Notes under the pieces: generated by a model
Told to the model about the DNA's origin: nothing
What the model saw: only the letters and a program-made list of their open reading frames with translations
The model's database searches: none
Assembly: GCA_013399115.1 (NCBI GenBank)
Contig: VXAA01006436.1
Span: 122,445 to 186,444, forward strand
Reading direction: 5' to 3'
DNA from: Anseranas semipalmata
Taxonomy: Eukaryota > Chordata > Aves > Anseriformes > Anseranatidae
Length of the DNA stretch: 64,000 bases
Part shown: in pieces, positions 22,786-36,986 of the stretch
How the letters are laid out: each line of letters opens with the position of its first letter
Numbering within the stretch: the first letter of the stretch is position 1
Program-made: the position numbers and the translations under genes

Positions 22786-25700
22786 GCCTTTTTAATAAGT
22801 TGTTTAGTCAATTTGTACTAAATTATACTGTACATATCTAATACTTACAAAACAGAAAAACAGTTCACAGTATCAAAGCACCTTTTATTCTGTTTATTTT
22901 AATAAGACAGCCAGCAATTGAGTAACCTCCAAATGTCTAAAACCAGTTGAATCTAGCAATGCCAATAATCCATCAGTAAAAAGAGAGAACAGTATTTTCA
23001 GATGATTTTTATATTTCTAAATTTTCAGTTTGGAATAAAATTCCACTTTTCATAATTGTTTCAAAAAGCAGTGGGATCTCCAATGACAGTATGCTGCAGA
23101 GTTGTTAATGTGGGAAACTTTTCTGGTAAGTGCCACAGTGTGCCTCTAGGGAAAGCAAGAGCTGCTTTTTAACAGTGATGTGGCCTTCCTCATCCTCCCA
23201 CATTACAAAAAGAAAGTACAGTTTGACAAGGGACAAGGAAAGTCACCCTCCCCTCCAAAGTCTCACCCATTTCAGATGTTATTTTTTCTTCCGTATCACT
23301 GGTTCCTGACTGCCCAGTCCTGCAGGAGAAGTATCAGTGAATGCTGGTCCATCCATAGTTCATATTTGAGATATTCTGCTAGCAGAGAAATCAAAGGAGG
23401 GAAAAGGATGACTGTAATCATCATGTGGGCCTTTATGTAGGTACATAAGAACAGATAAAGGAAATTGTGTGTTTACAGAAACCGTTCAAGACTACTAAGG
23501 ACAACTTGGCAATGACAATAGTGACTGGATATGGCTATAAATATTTAGTTCAAGTTCCATCGAAACTTCAGAAATCACAACAGCATGGGACTGCATGTGG
23601 GAATATACTGCTGGAATCCTTCTCCTTCTCTCTGATTTGAGAGACTTGAGTATTATTCCAGTCATATGTGTTTTGAGGCTTAAGGGTAGAGTTATCCATT
23701 CTGTAATGAGAATATTATTTGGAATCACTTCTTTTGGAAGCACTGTTGGTTCTTAGTTGAAATGTGAGTGAGTGAAATTCAGAATCCTTTGAATGAATTC
23801 AATATAACTACTTGAAATGTTACCCTCCAAATAAATAGGATCTTGTGGTCACAGACCTTATAGGCGTTAAAGCACAAACTGTGAACCTTGACATTAATAC
23901 TCATTCACTTTCCATACTTCTCTGTCAGCTGTGAGAAAGCCCAGAATAACTAAAAAGTTAATATTTGCAGTGTCTAGGAATATCAGTTTATCAGCTATAC
24001 TACAAAAGAAAAAAAACAAAGTTTGTTTTTTGTAAAAAACAAAGAGTAGCTAGGAAAAGTTACAATTTAGTGATTTTGCATTCTCCAAAGGCCGTTTCAT
24101 CAAAGAATATTGTACTAATCTTCTGAATTTAAATAAGAGTTTTCTGACCAGATGTGATTTTCTGGGCCCAAGTCAGAATCTGTATAAAACCATTTATAAA
24201 ACAATGGGAGCTCTACTTGCCATCCATTTCTGTTTTGCAGTTAGCAATTTATGCCAGGACAGAGCAAGTTAAAATGTCATAATGCTGATCATCTAATTTT
24301 CTCACCTAAATTGTGCAGGTGTAAGCAGTATAGAAAGTGCAAAGCAGAGGACAACTGGCTATAAAAGATATATTTTAAAATATTTTCAGCACAGATGATG
24401 TCAGAAAAATCCAGTGATAAACAGCATGGTGCTGTTTTATGTACTAACTGCAAATACCTCTTAATGCTATACCCATAGCTTACTTAGATAAAACAGTATT
24501 TCATGCATTTTCTTCCTCTCGTCCATAATCTATAATAGTTACCATGTAAGAAACAATACCAAGGTTTCAGATCACAATGTTCAATATTATATAGATGTTA
24601 ATATGTTTACTTACAAAGAAGCAACTACATCAATAGAGGTAGAATAGTTCACAGCACCTAAAGTAACTCTATTATTATGGTCATAAATCTAATTTCTCAA
24701 GTAAGATATTTTTCTTAAGTTCATTGTGCTGACATTATCAACAAGTACAATAAAAATGTAAGCTAAAAATGTGAATTCAAACAGCAGAAGCAGTTAACTT
24801 GCTTTCCATTTTCACCTTCACTTATTCTGATGTTTAACTTTTAGTAATATAAGCTGTTTTGGTTTAGAGCCAAACTCAAATTTCATTTAATTTCATTTTG
24901 TGTCCAGTCAACCAATTTGTACTCAATTAAAGGTATTCTATAGTACTTTTTCATTCATGTTAGCACAATCCAAAGTAGAGTAAATTAAAGCATCATCAAT
25001 GTAAACATACACATAGTATATATAAAAAATAATTGGTAGATTATTTATGGAAATAAAGAAAAAAACAAAGTAGCAAATGCTATAAAATACACTAATATCT
25101 ATTTTCTATGCTGTGATTCATCTTTGCATTGATCAATGCATTTTGATTAGGTTGACAAATAGAACATTAAAACATTAAAACTCTTACATCTAATGTAAAT
25201 GTTTCTAAATTTTCGGGCCTATTGAATGAAAATAATGAAATCCTTGATGATTCACAGACCAAGATTTTTTCTATGTTTCAAATTGTCAGGTTTCTTCAGG
25301 TATACTAATTTATCGTGTCTTTGATTGCCAAGACAGGAACATCATTTTGTTCTTTCATTTATTATATCATCCCCAAGGAGAATAAAAAATTTGCAGAAAC
25401 GATTAAAAAAGAGTGTTCTCTCATCTGAGGCCTATTTGGTCACAATATAAGAGATGAACTAAGTATGAAAACATGAGGAATTGAAACTGAATATCCTATA
25501 GGAGGAGGGTCAGAGTTTGTGTACATAGAGAAGCCAGATTTTGTTTGCAGGATATGTATCGACTTCAGAATCTTTAAAATCATTGTCTTAATAACAGAAT
25601 CATTGAATTTCTAAAGTTGAGTCCCTTTTTTATTCTTACTTTATTCAAGGTGGGGTATGTAATGCAGGTACTGACTGGAAGGGCTGAGTGCTGTCAGCAA

Positions 25701-26237
25701 AGATAGAGGGATAGGCTAACAAACCAATACAGAAATGATTGTTGTCTGCTACTGAACTGTATTATATCAACCTTGTGAGCAGCACCAGTGGACCAGAGGC
25801 TCAATCCCCCATATATTTCACTTGTAGAAAAGAGACAAGTAGAGAATATGCAATGAATTGGGAAGTGGGCTGCATTATTGAACCATGACAATATGGCTGC
25901 TTGGTACAGAGAGGATTACTCATGTTCTGATACCCCGCTTGTGTTGTTTAAGGTATTAATTAAAGATTTTAGCAGCTATCAGGGTAGGGAGGACAGCTCT
26001 GGAGAAAAAGGAGTTGGCCAGACCTTTCCTGGTTTATGGAGTCTTCATTTTCATGTATCTTTTATATGAGTGAGGATTATAAACTAAGAGTCTGGATCCA
26101 TCCTGAATGCTCACGGATCTGTTCTGTGTATTTGTAAGCTAACTATGTCCAAGTGCAGCAAAAGTGGTAAACACTGTGCTGCTCTGAAATGAAAATAATA
26201 GTTTTAGGTATTTCTTCCATTGTTTTATTTAAAATTT
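22786..26237. other. Unique AT-rich non-coding DNA
   Basis: I see no gene, RNA gene or recognisable transposon in this stretch. Frames are short (86 codons at most) and without familiar motifs. Confidence 0.55.
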
Positions 26238-26364
26238 CTCTAGGGAACCTGCTGTACTCTAGGGAACCTGCTGTTCCTCTAGGGAACCTGTTGTGGCAGG
26301 GGGGTTGGACCCAATGATCTCTGGAGGTCCCTTCCAACCCCTACAATTCTGTGAATCTGTGAAA
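26238..26364 (+). mobile_element. CR1 LINE 3' end, severely 5'-truncated
   Basis: GGTTGGACCCAATGATCTC, AGGTCCCTTCCAACCCCTA and the tail ATTCTGTGAATCTGTGA are the conserved 3' terminus of avian CR1 elements. No coding sequence is retained. At its 5' edge a 20-bp segment containing CTCTAGGGAACCTG occurs three times in tandem (26238-26256, 26257-26276, 26277-26296); one copy would be expected. Confidence 0.9.
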
Positions 26365-28236
26365 ATCTCTCACTTATGTCACATTATCACCTACTGTCTT
26401 TCAGAGACCAGTATAGGAAACGAGGAGAAAGCGAGAAGTAAAAATCAATTTCTGCTGCTACTATACCTATTCTATAGTTGTGTAGGCAGACTTTGCATCT
26501 ATGTGTTCTAGACTTTTTAATGATTTCAGTATCTGTATGCCATATAAGGAGGACATTTTGTTTTTCATATAGAAGAAGATGTGTTTAAACTCAGGGCACC
26601 ATTTTTGAAAACTTTCAAGCAACTTTGATGTCTGTATGACATTTTTGCTTGAGTTGCTCAAGCTTTATAGATGTATCTGTGTACAGCCCAAAGTCCAAAA
26701 TTTAGACATGGCCAAGATCTCCAAAATCACGATTGACTCAATTACCACCAAACCCAGTGAATAACTAAATATTTTCTGAGAAGACACATCGGATGCTTCT
26801 GAATAGTTTGGTACTTAATCTCATATTCTGCATCTCCTACTGCTATTGTGTTTATAGAGATTCCTGGAGCAAGCCCTCTCACAAAGGACAGACATGTGAA
26901 GGATATCAAGGTTTGGGTGATGGGAAAGCAGAAGCATCATGCTTAATTTTGAGGGCTTTTATCAATGGCATAAGTTTTAGAGACACCTGTCCCTACTCTG
27001 AATGTTGTTATTTGATACAGTGCTGCTTTTAGATAAATCATAGAACTTGTGTTAAAGCAGGGATCAGAATTCATAGAATCATAGAATCATAGAATCATAG
27101 TCATTCAAGTCTCATCTTCATAAGTAGTGACTCCTTTAACTACAGTCATGCCTATTTTTGCTTGCTTTCTCTCTGTTCTCAGAAGCATTACATCTATTAA
27201 TGTATTAATGCAGTGAAATGCTTTAAGGTGTGGGTGTGATTTTTTTTTTTTTTTTTTAGTGATATTATTGCTACAAAAATTAGTTACAGAGATAGGTAAT
27301 ATATGAAATAGCTTTATGAGAGAAATAAACAGGAAACTGCAATGCCCAGCAAAGATATGTGCCCATATGTGTACAGGAGTACACACTTGGTTTCCAAAGG
27401 TAGTGGAAAATATGGGCATCTGTAAATTTCCAAGCACCTAAGAGGAGGAGCTGTGGCTGCACTGGATTGCCTGAATTATATGACAGTGCTGCTTTGGGTA
27501 CCTAAGAGCTTTTGTGAATCTAAGCATAAACGAAATTTGAAAATAGAATCTCTATCGCACTAGAAAAATGTTGCTGTAAGCAATTCACACAAGTCGTTGG
27601 CAAAGTCAAGCTAAGAATGACTACTGTAGTCCTTTGAACAGTAGATGTAGACTGCACTATTTGGAGTGCAACATGCTATTGGCATGGCAGACTACTCTGA
27701 CAGCAAACACTGTCAAGCTTGCCAAGCCAAGCACTGTCACCAATGCTGTATCCACAAGAGCAGAAGCTAGATGTTGGCCTGCCACCTGGAACATTTGTAT
27801 GATTACTTTTGACTAATGTGCTGAAGAAGGAGGAGGCAGTTAATCACCTTTAGTGCTTTTAAGAACCTTGCTTTGCATACTGTGAGCTGCAGACACACTT
27901 GAAGTTGGTGGCTTAAAAAAAACACAGCCTTCCAACAGTATTGTTTGCTAGTACAGTACATCATGTAATGGAACAGCTGGGAGGCTTAGTAGCACTCAAC
28001 TGTAAGCAAAACAAAACAAAAAAAATATGACAAAAATAGTAATAGCAAAAGGCACAATTCTGCAATGAACTTCCCTATGATCTCTTGCCATCTCTAGTAT
28101 TTAGTAAGCATTCTCCTCTTCCAGTCTGCAATTTGGTAGCAAAGGTGTCTCTGTGTTAGACTATTGTTTGGTCTTTTGTGGTTATTTGACAATATCCTGC
28201 TTTGAAGACTTTGTAGTGTAGAATTATTAGCAACTG
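26365..28236. other. Unique AT-rich non-coding DNA
   Basis: Apart from the CR1-type tail repeat at 27071-27100 and a poly-T run at 27241-27259, nothing is recognisable. The 110-codon minus frame at 27105-27437 includes a Lys run read from the poly-T and has no motif. Confidence 0.5.
27071..27100 (-). mobile_element. Isolated CR1-type 3' tail repeat
   Basis: Three and a half copies of the octamer TCATAGAA stand here on their own. This octamer is the minus-strand form of the ATTCTATG tail that ends avian CR1 elements. No CR1 body follows: the next bases, TCATTCAAGTCTC, are not CR1. It is either an extremely truncated CR1 insertion or an independent octamer microsatellite. Confidence 0.6.
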
Positions 28237-28963
<727 letters not shown>

Positions 28964-31079
28964 GAAGCAGTATTACACGACTCTAGAGATCTCTAACTCA
29001 CATGCCAGAAAACAGAATATATAGATAGAAAGACTGGTATCTCTAGACTTACAGTCCCCTGAGAGGACAGAAGGAGAAAAATCTCTTCTGCTGTATTCTG
29101 ATGTTTAGGGCCACTTCACGTGAGGATTACAAAATCAAAAAAGCTACAACAGCAAAATAAGAACACTCAACAGAAAACCCCACCAAACCCAAAGAAATCA
29201 AACTAACAAGTCTTGATAGTTAGGCTGTGATCTCTTCATCTTGACAGCTTGAAAGAAAGAAGGAGAGCTTCTCAGTTTTTGATCTGGTTGCTAATACAGT
29301 CTGGAATGAAAATGAAAATATAATTTTTTTTTTTTTTTTCTGAAAGATCTGATGAATCATAATTTCACCCAGTTACAATAGCTTTGCCTTTATGTAGCTT
29401 TAAAGATCAACGCTTTGTAAACAACCATCATTACAACACTGTTAGAATATTTTTGATACCATGCTGACAGCATAGTATGTGATACACACACATGAGAAAA
29501 CTAACTACATTTTCTACCCAAGGGATCTCATGCAGTTAAACACACAACATAAATCCATTTCAAGTATCTTTATTGGTTGAGAAAAGACAACATCTTGAAA
29601 CTGAACAAACCGTTAAGTAAGACAATCAGTGAATTCTTCAAAAAAAAAAAACCACAGTTTTTCTTAAAAGTAGCTAAAGAAAAAAAAAAAAAAGAAAATT
29701 AAATCAAAGTACCAGGGAAGCATGAAAAGGCAATGTCAGAAATTTTGCAAGAGGTACAAACAGAAGGAAGTCGCTCGTGTTGATAAGTCCAAAAATTATG
29801 TAGCATTGATCTCTGGATATTTGTGTTTCAATCTTTTCTTCTCCTCTGAGGAAACCTTCTCTTCTATTCTGATTGATAGGACAGCGCTGAATAATATCTC
29901 AGTCTTTCTGATCTGTTTAAATTTCAAAGTTATATTTAGGATAGCCATAGAAGATCCTCCAGCACTGGTAACTCATTTGGTAGGACCAAGGGGCAATTTG
30001 GGGAGGAAAGCAGGGCAGAGGCAACGGTATCAGAGCATGACGTAAGGAGCGATTTTCCTTATCCTAAAAAGGTTCTTAAGACATATCTGATGACTCTGAC
30101 TCGAGAAGTGCTTTATTTCTCTGCATTGACTGTATTTGAACACCTGGCTTGGAAATTGAAATTTACACTGTAAACATCTAAGTCATAAGAGATTAATCCT
30201 ATTTCAGGACACAAACTAAAAAAAAAATAAGCAGTTCCTTGTAAGGGACAAGGTTTGATTAACATCACCGTTAAAACTGCCCCACTTTAAAATACATTAC
30301 TATTAGCAGTTTCAAAACAATGAAAGGATTAGTATCAAAAGGCATAAAGGCAATCCATTTGCATAACTCCTGAATTGTTTGAACTTGTGTGCCATATTTT
30401 TTCATTGTCATAGTAGAGATTCTGACCTTCAGCCTTCAAGAAGGAAATACATCTCCCAGAAAACTTCAATCACATCTGCAATCCTCATGTAGATGTTTCA
30501 GTAGCTTACAAAATCTCAAATCATACTGAATACCTAATATTTGGTGAGCTGAATTAATTCTTGTATAACTGCATGAGGTACAGGATAAAGAGGAAAAAGG
30601 ACCAACAATATTACCAAAAGTGAAAGCACAGGATTTTCTTTTCTTTAAAAAAGGTTAAAAGTATCTTCATAACTTAATATAGTAACCATTGCAATCCACT
30701 TTTTTATGGGTTGTCTTAAAACATCTGAAAAACAATATATTTAAAGACAAATGTTCTCTTTATTACATATGGCAGTTAGGTGCACTTTTATATGTCTGAA
30801 ATTGTGCCAATAATATTTTATAATGAAAATGCAAGATCCCATGCCCTCATCCATGTATGGCTTTAAAGAAAGTGAGCACTCAGCTAAATGCCTGAGATAT
30901 TGCAGTTCACCACTAGCAGAAAACTAGAGCAAAGAGGTGTTATCTGGAACTTCATCTCGATGTAGATATGGTTGTAGGTGAATATACTTCTGCTTTAAGT
31001 CAGTTCCAGACCTCTCTAATGATTTTTTTTTTTCCTGTAAGATCTCTAACAGGATAAGAAGTTGAGCTCTGCAATAGTT
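28964..31079. other. Unique AT-rich non-coding DNA
   Basis: This has poly-T at 29323-29339, poly-A runs at 29639-29650 and 29681-29694, and a 107-codon plus frame at 29722-30045 with no recognisable domain. No gene is supported. Confidence 0.5.
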
Positions 31080-31623
31080 GTGCACCAAACACTTGCTGGA
31101 AAGCTGCCTGTCAGAGAAGGACCTGGGTGTATTGGTTGATAGCTGGCTGAATATGAGCCAGCAGTGTGCTCAGGTGGCCAAGAAGGCCAATAGCATCCTG
31201 GCTTGTATCAGGAACAGTGTGGCCAGCAGGACTAGGGAAGTGATTGTCCCCCTGTACTGGGCTCTGGTGAGGCCGCACCTTGAGCACTGTATTCAGTTTT
31301 GGGCCCCTCACTACAGGAAGGACATCGAGGTGCTGGAGCATGTCCAAAGAAGGGCAACGAAGCTGGTGAGGGGTCTGGAGAACAAGTCTTACGAGGAGTG
31401 GGTGAGGCAACTGGGGTTGTTTAGCCTGGAGAAGAGGAGGCTCAGGGGTGACCTTATCACTCTCTACAGGTACCTTAAAGGAGGCTGTAGCGAGGTGGGG
31501 ATTGGTCTATTCTCCCATGTGCCAGGTGATAGGACGAAGGGGAATGGACTTAAGTTGCGCCAAGGGAGGTTTAGGTTAGATATTAGGAAAAACTTCTTTA
31601 CTGAAAGGGTTGTGAGGCATTAG
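31078..31623 (+). pseudogene. CR1 ORF2 C-terminal remnant
   Basis: The frame encodes about 175 residues of the region downstream of the reverse transcriptase core of CR1 ORF2. Landmarks are [71 protein letters not shown] and [15 protein letters not shown]2 of CR1 encodes an AP endonuclease and a reverse transcriptase that drive target-primed insertion. Here both catalytic regions are missing through 5' truncation. A TAG at 31621-31623 replaces the Trp codon that follows VVRH in the sister copy (49276), after which the frame would continue [16 protein letters not shown]. The initial Met is not the natural start. Confidence 0.92.
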
Positions 31624-31808
31624 AACAGGCTGCCCAGGGAAGTGGTTGAGTCACCGTCCCTGGAGGTATTCAAAAGATGCTTAGATGTAGAGAATAGTGA
31701 CGTGGTTTAATGGTGGACTTGGTAGTGTTAGGTTATAGGTTGGAATGGATGATTTTGGAGGTCTTTTCCAACCTAAATGATTCTGTGATTCTGTGATATT
31801 CTGTGAAT
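31080..31808 (+). mobile_element. CR1 LINE, 3' portion
   Basis: This is a 5'-truncated CR1 that retains the end of ORF2, a short 3' untranslated region (GGTCTTTTCCAACCTAAATG) and a tail of ATTCTGTG-like octamers ending near 31808. The left edge is approximate, because similarity becomes clear only from GCTGGAAAGCTGCCTGTC at about 31095. It belongs to the same CR1 subfamily as 47970-49457, with which it shares the whole of its length in order. No target duplication is evident, as is usual for CR1. Confidence 0.93.
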
Positions 31809-32156
31809 AGTTTTTAGGATAACTTTCAGAATGTGGTTAGCAGTTTCAACTTCACACATGTACATTAGCACACTGTAGACATTGCAGAGCCCAAATGGAA
31901 TATCGTCTCTCCCCCCAGCCTCATGCAGGAGGTACCAGCTAAATGAAACTGACAGAAGGAACTTTCTGAACAAGTCCTGATCCAATCCCCCCTTCAGGCT
32001 ATCAAAGGACTCCTGTAACGTGAATCAGGACATTAGCTGAAGAAAGCTAAGCATTAAAAATAAGGTGTGAATGGATCACAGAGTCAAAGCAGTAAACTTT
32101 CTGTTGTGTTATATTGCTTCTGTTAAGGTATACCTTCATGTCAGAATTTTCAGATT

Positions 32157-32187
32157 TTTTATTTTTATTTTTATTTTTATTTTTTTT
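32157..32187. repeat. ATTTTT hexanucleotide array
   Basis: Four TTTTTA units flanked by longer T runs. It is the reverse-complement type of the array at 22664. Confidence 0.85.
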
Positions 32188-33773
32188 TGTAACTGAAGTA
32201 AGGATTCAGGCTCATGTCATTCACAATATTTTTGCCAGCAGTCCATAACAATAAGGACACTAGCCATACAGTCATGAAATATGGAAGAACCTGTGGTTCT
32301 ACAAAACCTCTCCCATTACAATAGGTGTACTTTGGCACTGTTTGAACACAACCCCTGGCCTGAATAAGGAACTTGGTACATTCCAAGTGAAACAAAGTGT
32401 CTTCCTTCACTAGCTGCTATAACATGTCTTATCTGGGCTGAACTTTAGCTAGTTGGGTAGCATCCAGACCTCAAACTGCAAGACACAAAAAATGCCTGAA
32501 GAAAGAAAACACCGTCTGGGTGAAACAAAAAGATGTAGAACCTCATAATTCCCCCACATCCACAGATCTACAGCTATTGACTGAAAACGGTTGGAACAGA
32601 ACAAGTTACAGGATTGAACCCTGTGGGACTCCCCAGTATAATTTGCTTAAGATAGAAGGAGAGGTTGATTAACTGTGTCCTACAGTGTTGGGTTGGGAGA
32701 AAAGAGCAATACCATTCTGTGTGTGGCATTTTGCCATATCTCACGGTCTGTTGACAGTAATTCACAGTTAAATGCTGTCAAAGATCAAGTTACATCACAA
32801 GCTTCAATACAGCTATCCTGAAGAAAGCTCAATGGTCATATGGGTGTTTTCCTTTATTTTTGCCAGGATTTGCTCTTAAATATGTAAGTTTTATCCAAGA
32901 AGCTTGAAGTTTTCCCATGTTGTATTCATATTCACTTTTCATTGTTATTTCCTAGAAAAGACAGTCTGAACACCAGACAATAACCAGAAAGGATGAAGGC
33001 TAGGGATGCTGAAGAACTTCAGTCATTGCAAAAAGTCTTCTGAGAAGATGCTTGGATAGTTTATATACTTTAATAAAGGACATGGAAGAAGTGCTTTCCA
33101 AAGGAGTTACACAGAAGTGATAGACAATGAATAAGGTGTATTTTACTCTGTAGTGGGCATTAAGATCCTGGTTATCAACTGATGAGGAGATTCAGGACCA
33201 ATTGAGTCATATCACTATGAAAATTGTGTCATTTTGTAGAACTACATTCCATAGAGCATTTAATCAAGTAGCATATTTACAAACATAAATTTTCACATTT
33301 TGGAAATTCTCTCACTGTTTGATACAAAATATGGACTTAAGTCCTTTGCTGACTTAAGGCCATAAGTTTCTGTAGTTATTTATAACACAAGATTTTGCAT
33401 AGTATGAAACAACCCTGGAAGTACAGATAATACTAGTTCATACTAGTGCAGTGTTTTTGTTATGTATTTAGTGGTTTTAGTATTTGCCTATAGAACACTT
33501 TTGAAAAATTTATATTCCCTGGATATGAAAATACCAGATTGTGAGACATTTCTCCTTTATGTAAAAATATGGTTATATATTGTTCTACCATCAGTTTAAC
33601 ATTGGAATGTTAATTCAATAACACACAATTTCTCAATTATCTACCATAGTGGTATCTGAGTATCAAAATATATATGTAAATGTTTTATACATGTTTTTAA
33701 ATTTCTAAATATTTCAAATGCCATTTACCTATGAATTCAAATGCACAAATGTTTCTATTCTATGATTTCAGTG

Positions 33774-33912
33774 GCTCTTGTAAGCTTCACTGATGACAGG
33801 ATGAGAAATGCAGATGAAAGCAAAATGGATGCCAAGACCCCTGTGCCAGATATGACAGGCAGGCTTGCTTTGCAATGTAATGCTACATGTTTTAGCTTGT
33901 CATTTAGTTAAT
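33774..33912 (+). other. Possible exon or chance frame, unrecognised
   Basis: A pyrimidine-rich stretch ending GATTTCAG (acceptor-like, to 33770) is followed by an open frame of about 46 codons to a TAA. It reads VALVSFTDDRMRNADESKMD and continues AKTPVPDMTG. Local base composition is more GC-rich and less homopolymeric than the flanks. No matching donor site or family is recognised, so coding status is unproven. Confidence 0.15.
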
Positions 33913-34548
33913 GTATTTTTCTCACAGTTTCTTTCTTTTTTTTCAATCTTAGTGAAAATATTGATATTCAAAATAACATGCCTACCTACTTAGTCTTAAT
34001 GTAATTGGATTTTCAAAACAAACAATAAATATATGATTTTTTAATCAAGCAAGAAATTTTGCTATGAGACTTTGTCTTTCAGTTTATGAATTGAAGACAA
34101 AAGTGACCTGCCTGAATTCAATGGTTATGATTATACACATCTCAAAAAACAGTTTTCACTTGCAAACCAAAATTCTTTGGCTTCAAAGTGGTGGAAAAAT
34201 TTCAAAACATTTTATTATAGACTGAAATCGCTACCCACAGGTGAGTTCATGCTAAAGGTGTTAATGGCTGGCTGATGGACAAAAAACTTGCATGCACATA
34301 ATGTGACTGAGCACACCATCAGATAGCCAGTTCAACACAGAAAAAAATAATATACATGTAATACATTTAAGGAACAACATTGTTATTTCAGTCAACAGAG
34401 GATTAAGACATAAAAAACAGTGCTATAAGAACTTATGTCCCAAACACAAGAACAAAAGAGAAACCCTTTTCTTATTTCACCTAAATTTTGTTTTATATAT
34501 ATTATTTCATCCCTTTTTCTCAGTTCCCTCCCGAGTTAACCTAGAAAA

Positions 34549-34602
34549 GAAAACGAAAACAAAATCAAAATCAAAAACAAAAACAAAAACAAAAACAAAA
34601 TC
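34549..34602. repeat. A-rich AAAAAC/AAAATC array
   Basis: Units of AAAAC, AAAATC and AAAAAC alternate over about 54 bp. It could be a decayed poly-A tail or a simple repeat. Confidence 0.8.
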
Positions 34603-36986
34603 CTCATTCCATAAAAATGCATGTGAGATTTATTACTGTCTACATGTACTGGAATCAGATAATGACTTTACCTACTGCTGGTTTAATTTCCTCTTTCTCT
34701 TCTCAGTGTTTCCTCTCTCTCTTCCCTAGAGATTAAAAGCATCTTGACTGTGCAGATTTGGGGTGGTCTAACCCCAGGTGTTGCAGTTGTTGACCTGCAA
34801 CAAGAAAAGAAAGAATTAGCAAGATGTCTGTGTTTTTCAGTGAACAAATGCATTTTAACAACAAACGTTTTCAGGCTAGGAGAGCATGGACAAGACACCC
34901 CTGAGCCTGGTCTCTTTCAAGCTGCTTGCAGGATTCATTAATGTGTTTTCTTTACAAATACCTAGCACTTAAGGAGAATATAGCTGACCTCATATTTTAT
35001 ATACAAGGTCAATGAGCACACCTCCATTTGAGCTGCAAGTCATTCCACCTGCAACAGCTGCTCTTTGTGTGATAATCCCCTTGTCTCTTAAAACTAGTTC
35101 TTCAGTCTGCTCTGAGCTTGGACCTTCCTCCTCTTTTAGCCTTTGCTTTCCGCAATTTTTGAAAGTCATCTGTGCTCATCCAGAATTACCTCTATGTTCC
35201 ACTGGCAGCATTTGCTCTTCAATATGTTGTTTCATTGCCTTGGCACTTAAGGCTATGGAGGTACTGAAGGCATTTTAAATTGATGCTGGTGCATTGCACA
35301 CGCTACTGTGCAAAACAGCTGTAGTTCAGGAAACAAGCAAATGAACAAAGTAAAATGAGAAAGGAGATAGAAATCTTCCTTTACTGGCTGAAAGGACCCT
35401 TCCGTTTTGTTTTTGCCTTATGCACAGTCAGTATGGATACACTTTCTATATGTGACAATCACGGTTGATGCTTTCTGCTCTCCATACAGAACTGAGATGA
35501 GGCTGACCCCCTGCTAAACCAGACTTCTCTACCTGGGCACTTAGCAAGCAAGACATGAAAAATGTTAATCCCTGTGTTTGTTATAGTTGTAGAAGGTTTC
35601 TCTTTTAAATATGGATCTTAGTTTGTGTGTGCGTATTTTTATTGGGATCTTGAGGACAGGATGCAGATATAGCAGAAACTGTCATTTTTTACAGCAGAAC
35701 TCCTTCCTGAGTGGAGCTCCTTCCTTTTTTCAGCTCTTGAGTCATCTATCTAACTGTTTTGGTGCTCCCACCACCCCGTGATGACATTTCCCAGAGGCTT
35801 TTACTTACCAGAGGCTTTTGCTCTCATGAATGTTTTAACAATGTCATTTATCCCAGATAATTTCTTAATCTTGTCATGTACTGCAACATTTTCAGCAAAG
35901 TCTGGTGAAGAGGATGAAACAGCCAAGAACTGTGTTTCTCTTTTTGAATCAAAACATGGTATGAAGCAGTACCATAGTTACTCCAATGTTTCCTACCTGG
36001 TGAGGATAGTTCCAAGAAGCCTCATTGCATTTCTTCCAGCGTGTACTTCCAGTTCCTGTGTATCGTGGCATTAGGCTTGGTTCTGGTATGTGCCTCCATC
36101 CACCCTCAGTGTGACAGGGAAAAAGTCTTTCAGAAACTTCTGGTGGATTCAGTAGATAAACATATTAATTGAATGTTTGATTGCTGCACACTCCATTTAT
36201 TGAACTCTTGGGCAGCAGTCCATACATTCTTTTTCAGTCCTCCATCTTCTGCTTTCTTCCTGCTGTTTGGAAGATATCCTCTCCTCCCCTCCCAACTTTG
36301 AGTTGAGGATGTAACTTGGAACAGATGCACAATTTCTTACTCCAAACTCTTTTGCTGCCTTGTTTTCCCTGTCTTGTCCAAAAGCAGAGACAAGCCCAGG
36401 AAGACAGTTACTCTGCAGAGAGATTTCCAGAAAAGGTGTATATGGGAAGCCCTCAGCACATCTTATTGTTTTGCTTTAGAAATAAGAAGCACAATTAAAA
36501 TGTCTTTTCAGCTGGAAGGCTGCTCTTGAGCTACTCAAGTACGTAGACAAGTTTTCTAATGCTAAGTATCTGAATCACTTGTTTGGGGCTCACAGATAGA
36601 ACACATGACTTACAGAGAAACCAAGTCCTTCTGGAGAGGAAGCAGGAGGCCAGGTATGATGTCCTAGGCACCTAAAATAGTGATGGATTCTTAGGCAACT
36701 TTAGTTTTAGTATGGGATAGATCAAGCGTAACCAGTACTTTCCAGGTTATAGCAAAAGCAAGTGTTTGGTTTTGAAGTTATGAGAAACCATTACTTGAGC
36801 TATATATATTAAAGGAACAAACTGGAAATGCATACCATCATATATTGCGTGTAACTAAGTATAAACTTTTTTCTTCCAAAACAATATGAATTTTATGGTA
36901 ACAAAGTTTTGTAAATCCACTGGGACTTGCAGCATTTTGTTTTAAAGAGTTTTTGAAAACTATTTTTGATTTAGTGACTTAGACCT

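Larger units (their letters stand above)
31809..36981. other. Unique AT-rich non-coding DNA
   Basis: This contains an ATTTTT array at 32157-32187, an exon-like segment at 33774-33912 and an AAAAC/AAAATC array at 34549-34602. Frames reach 98 codons (35778-36074) without recognisable motifs. I see no transposon or RNA gene. Confidence 0.5.

Noticed and set aside
22497..22811. Minus frame with Ile-Phe repeats as a membrane protein
   Set aside because: The repetitive part is the AAAAAT microsatellite.
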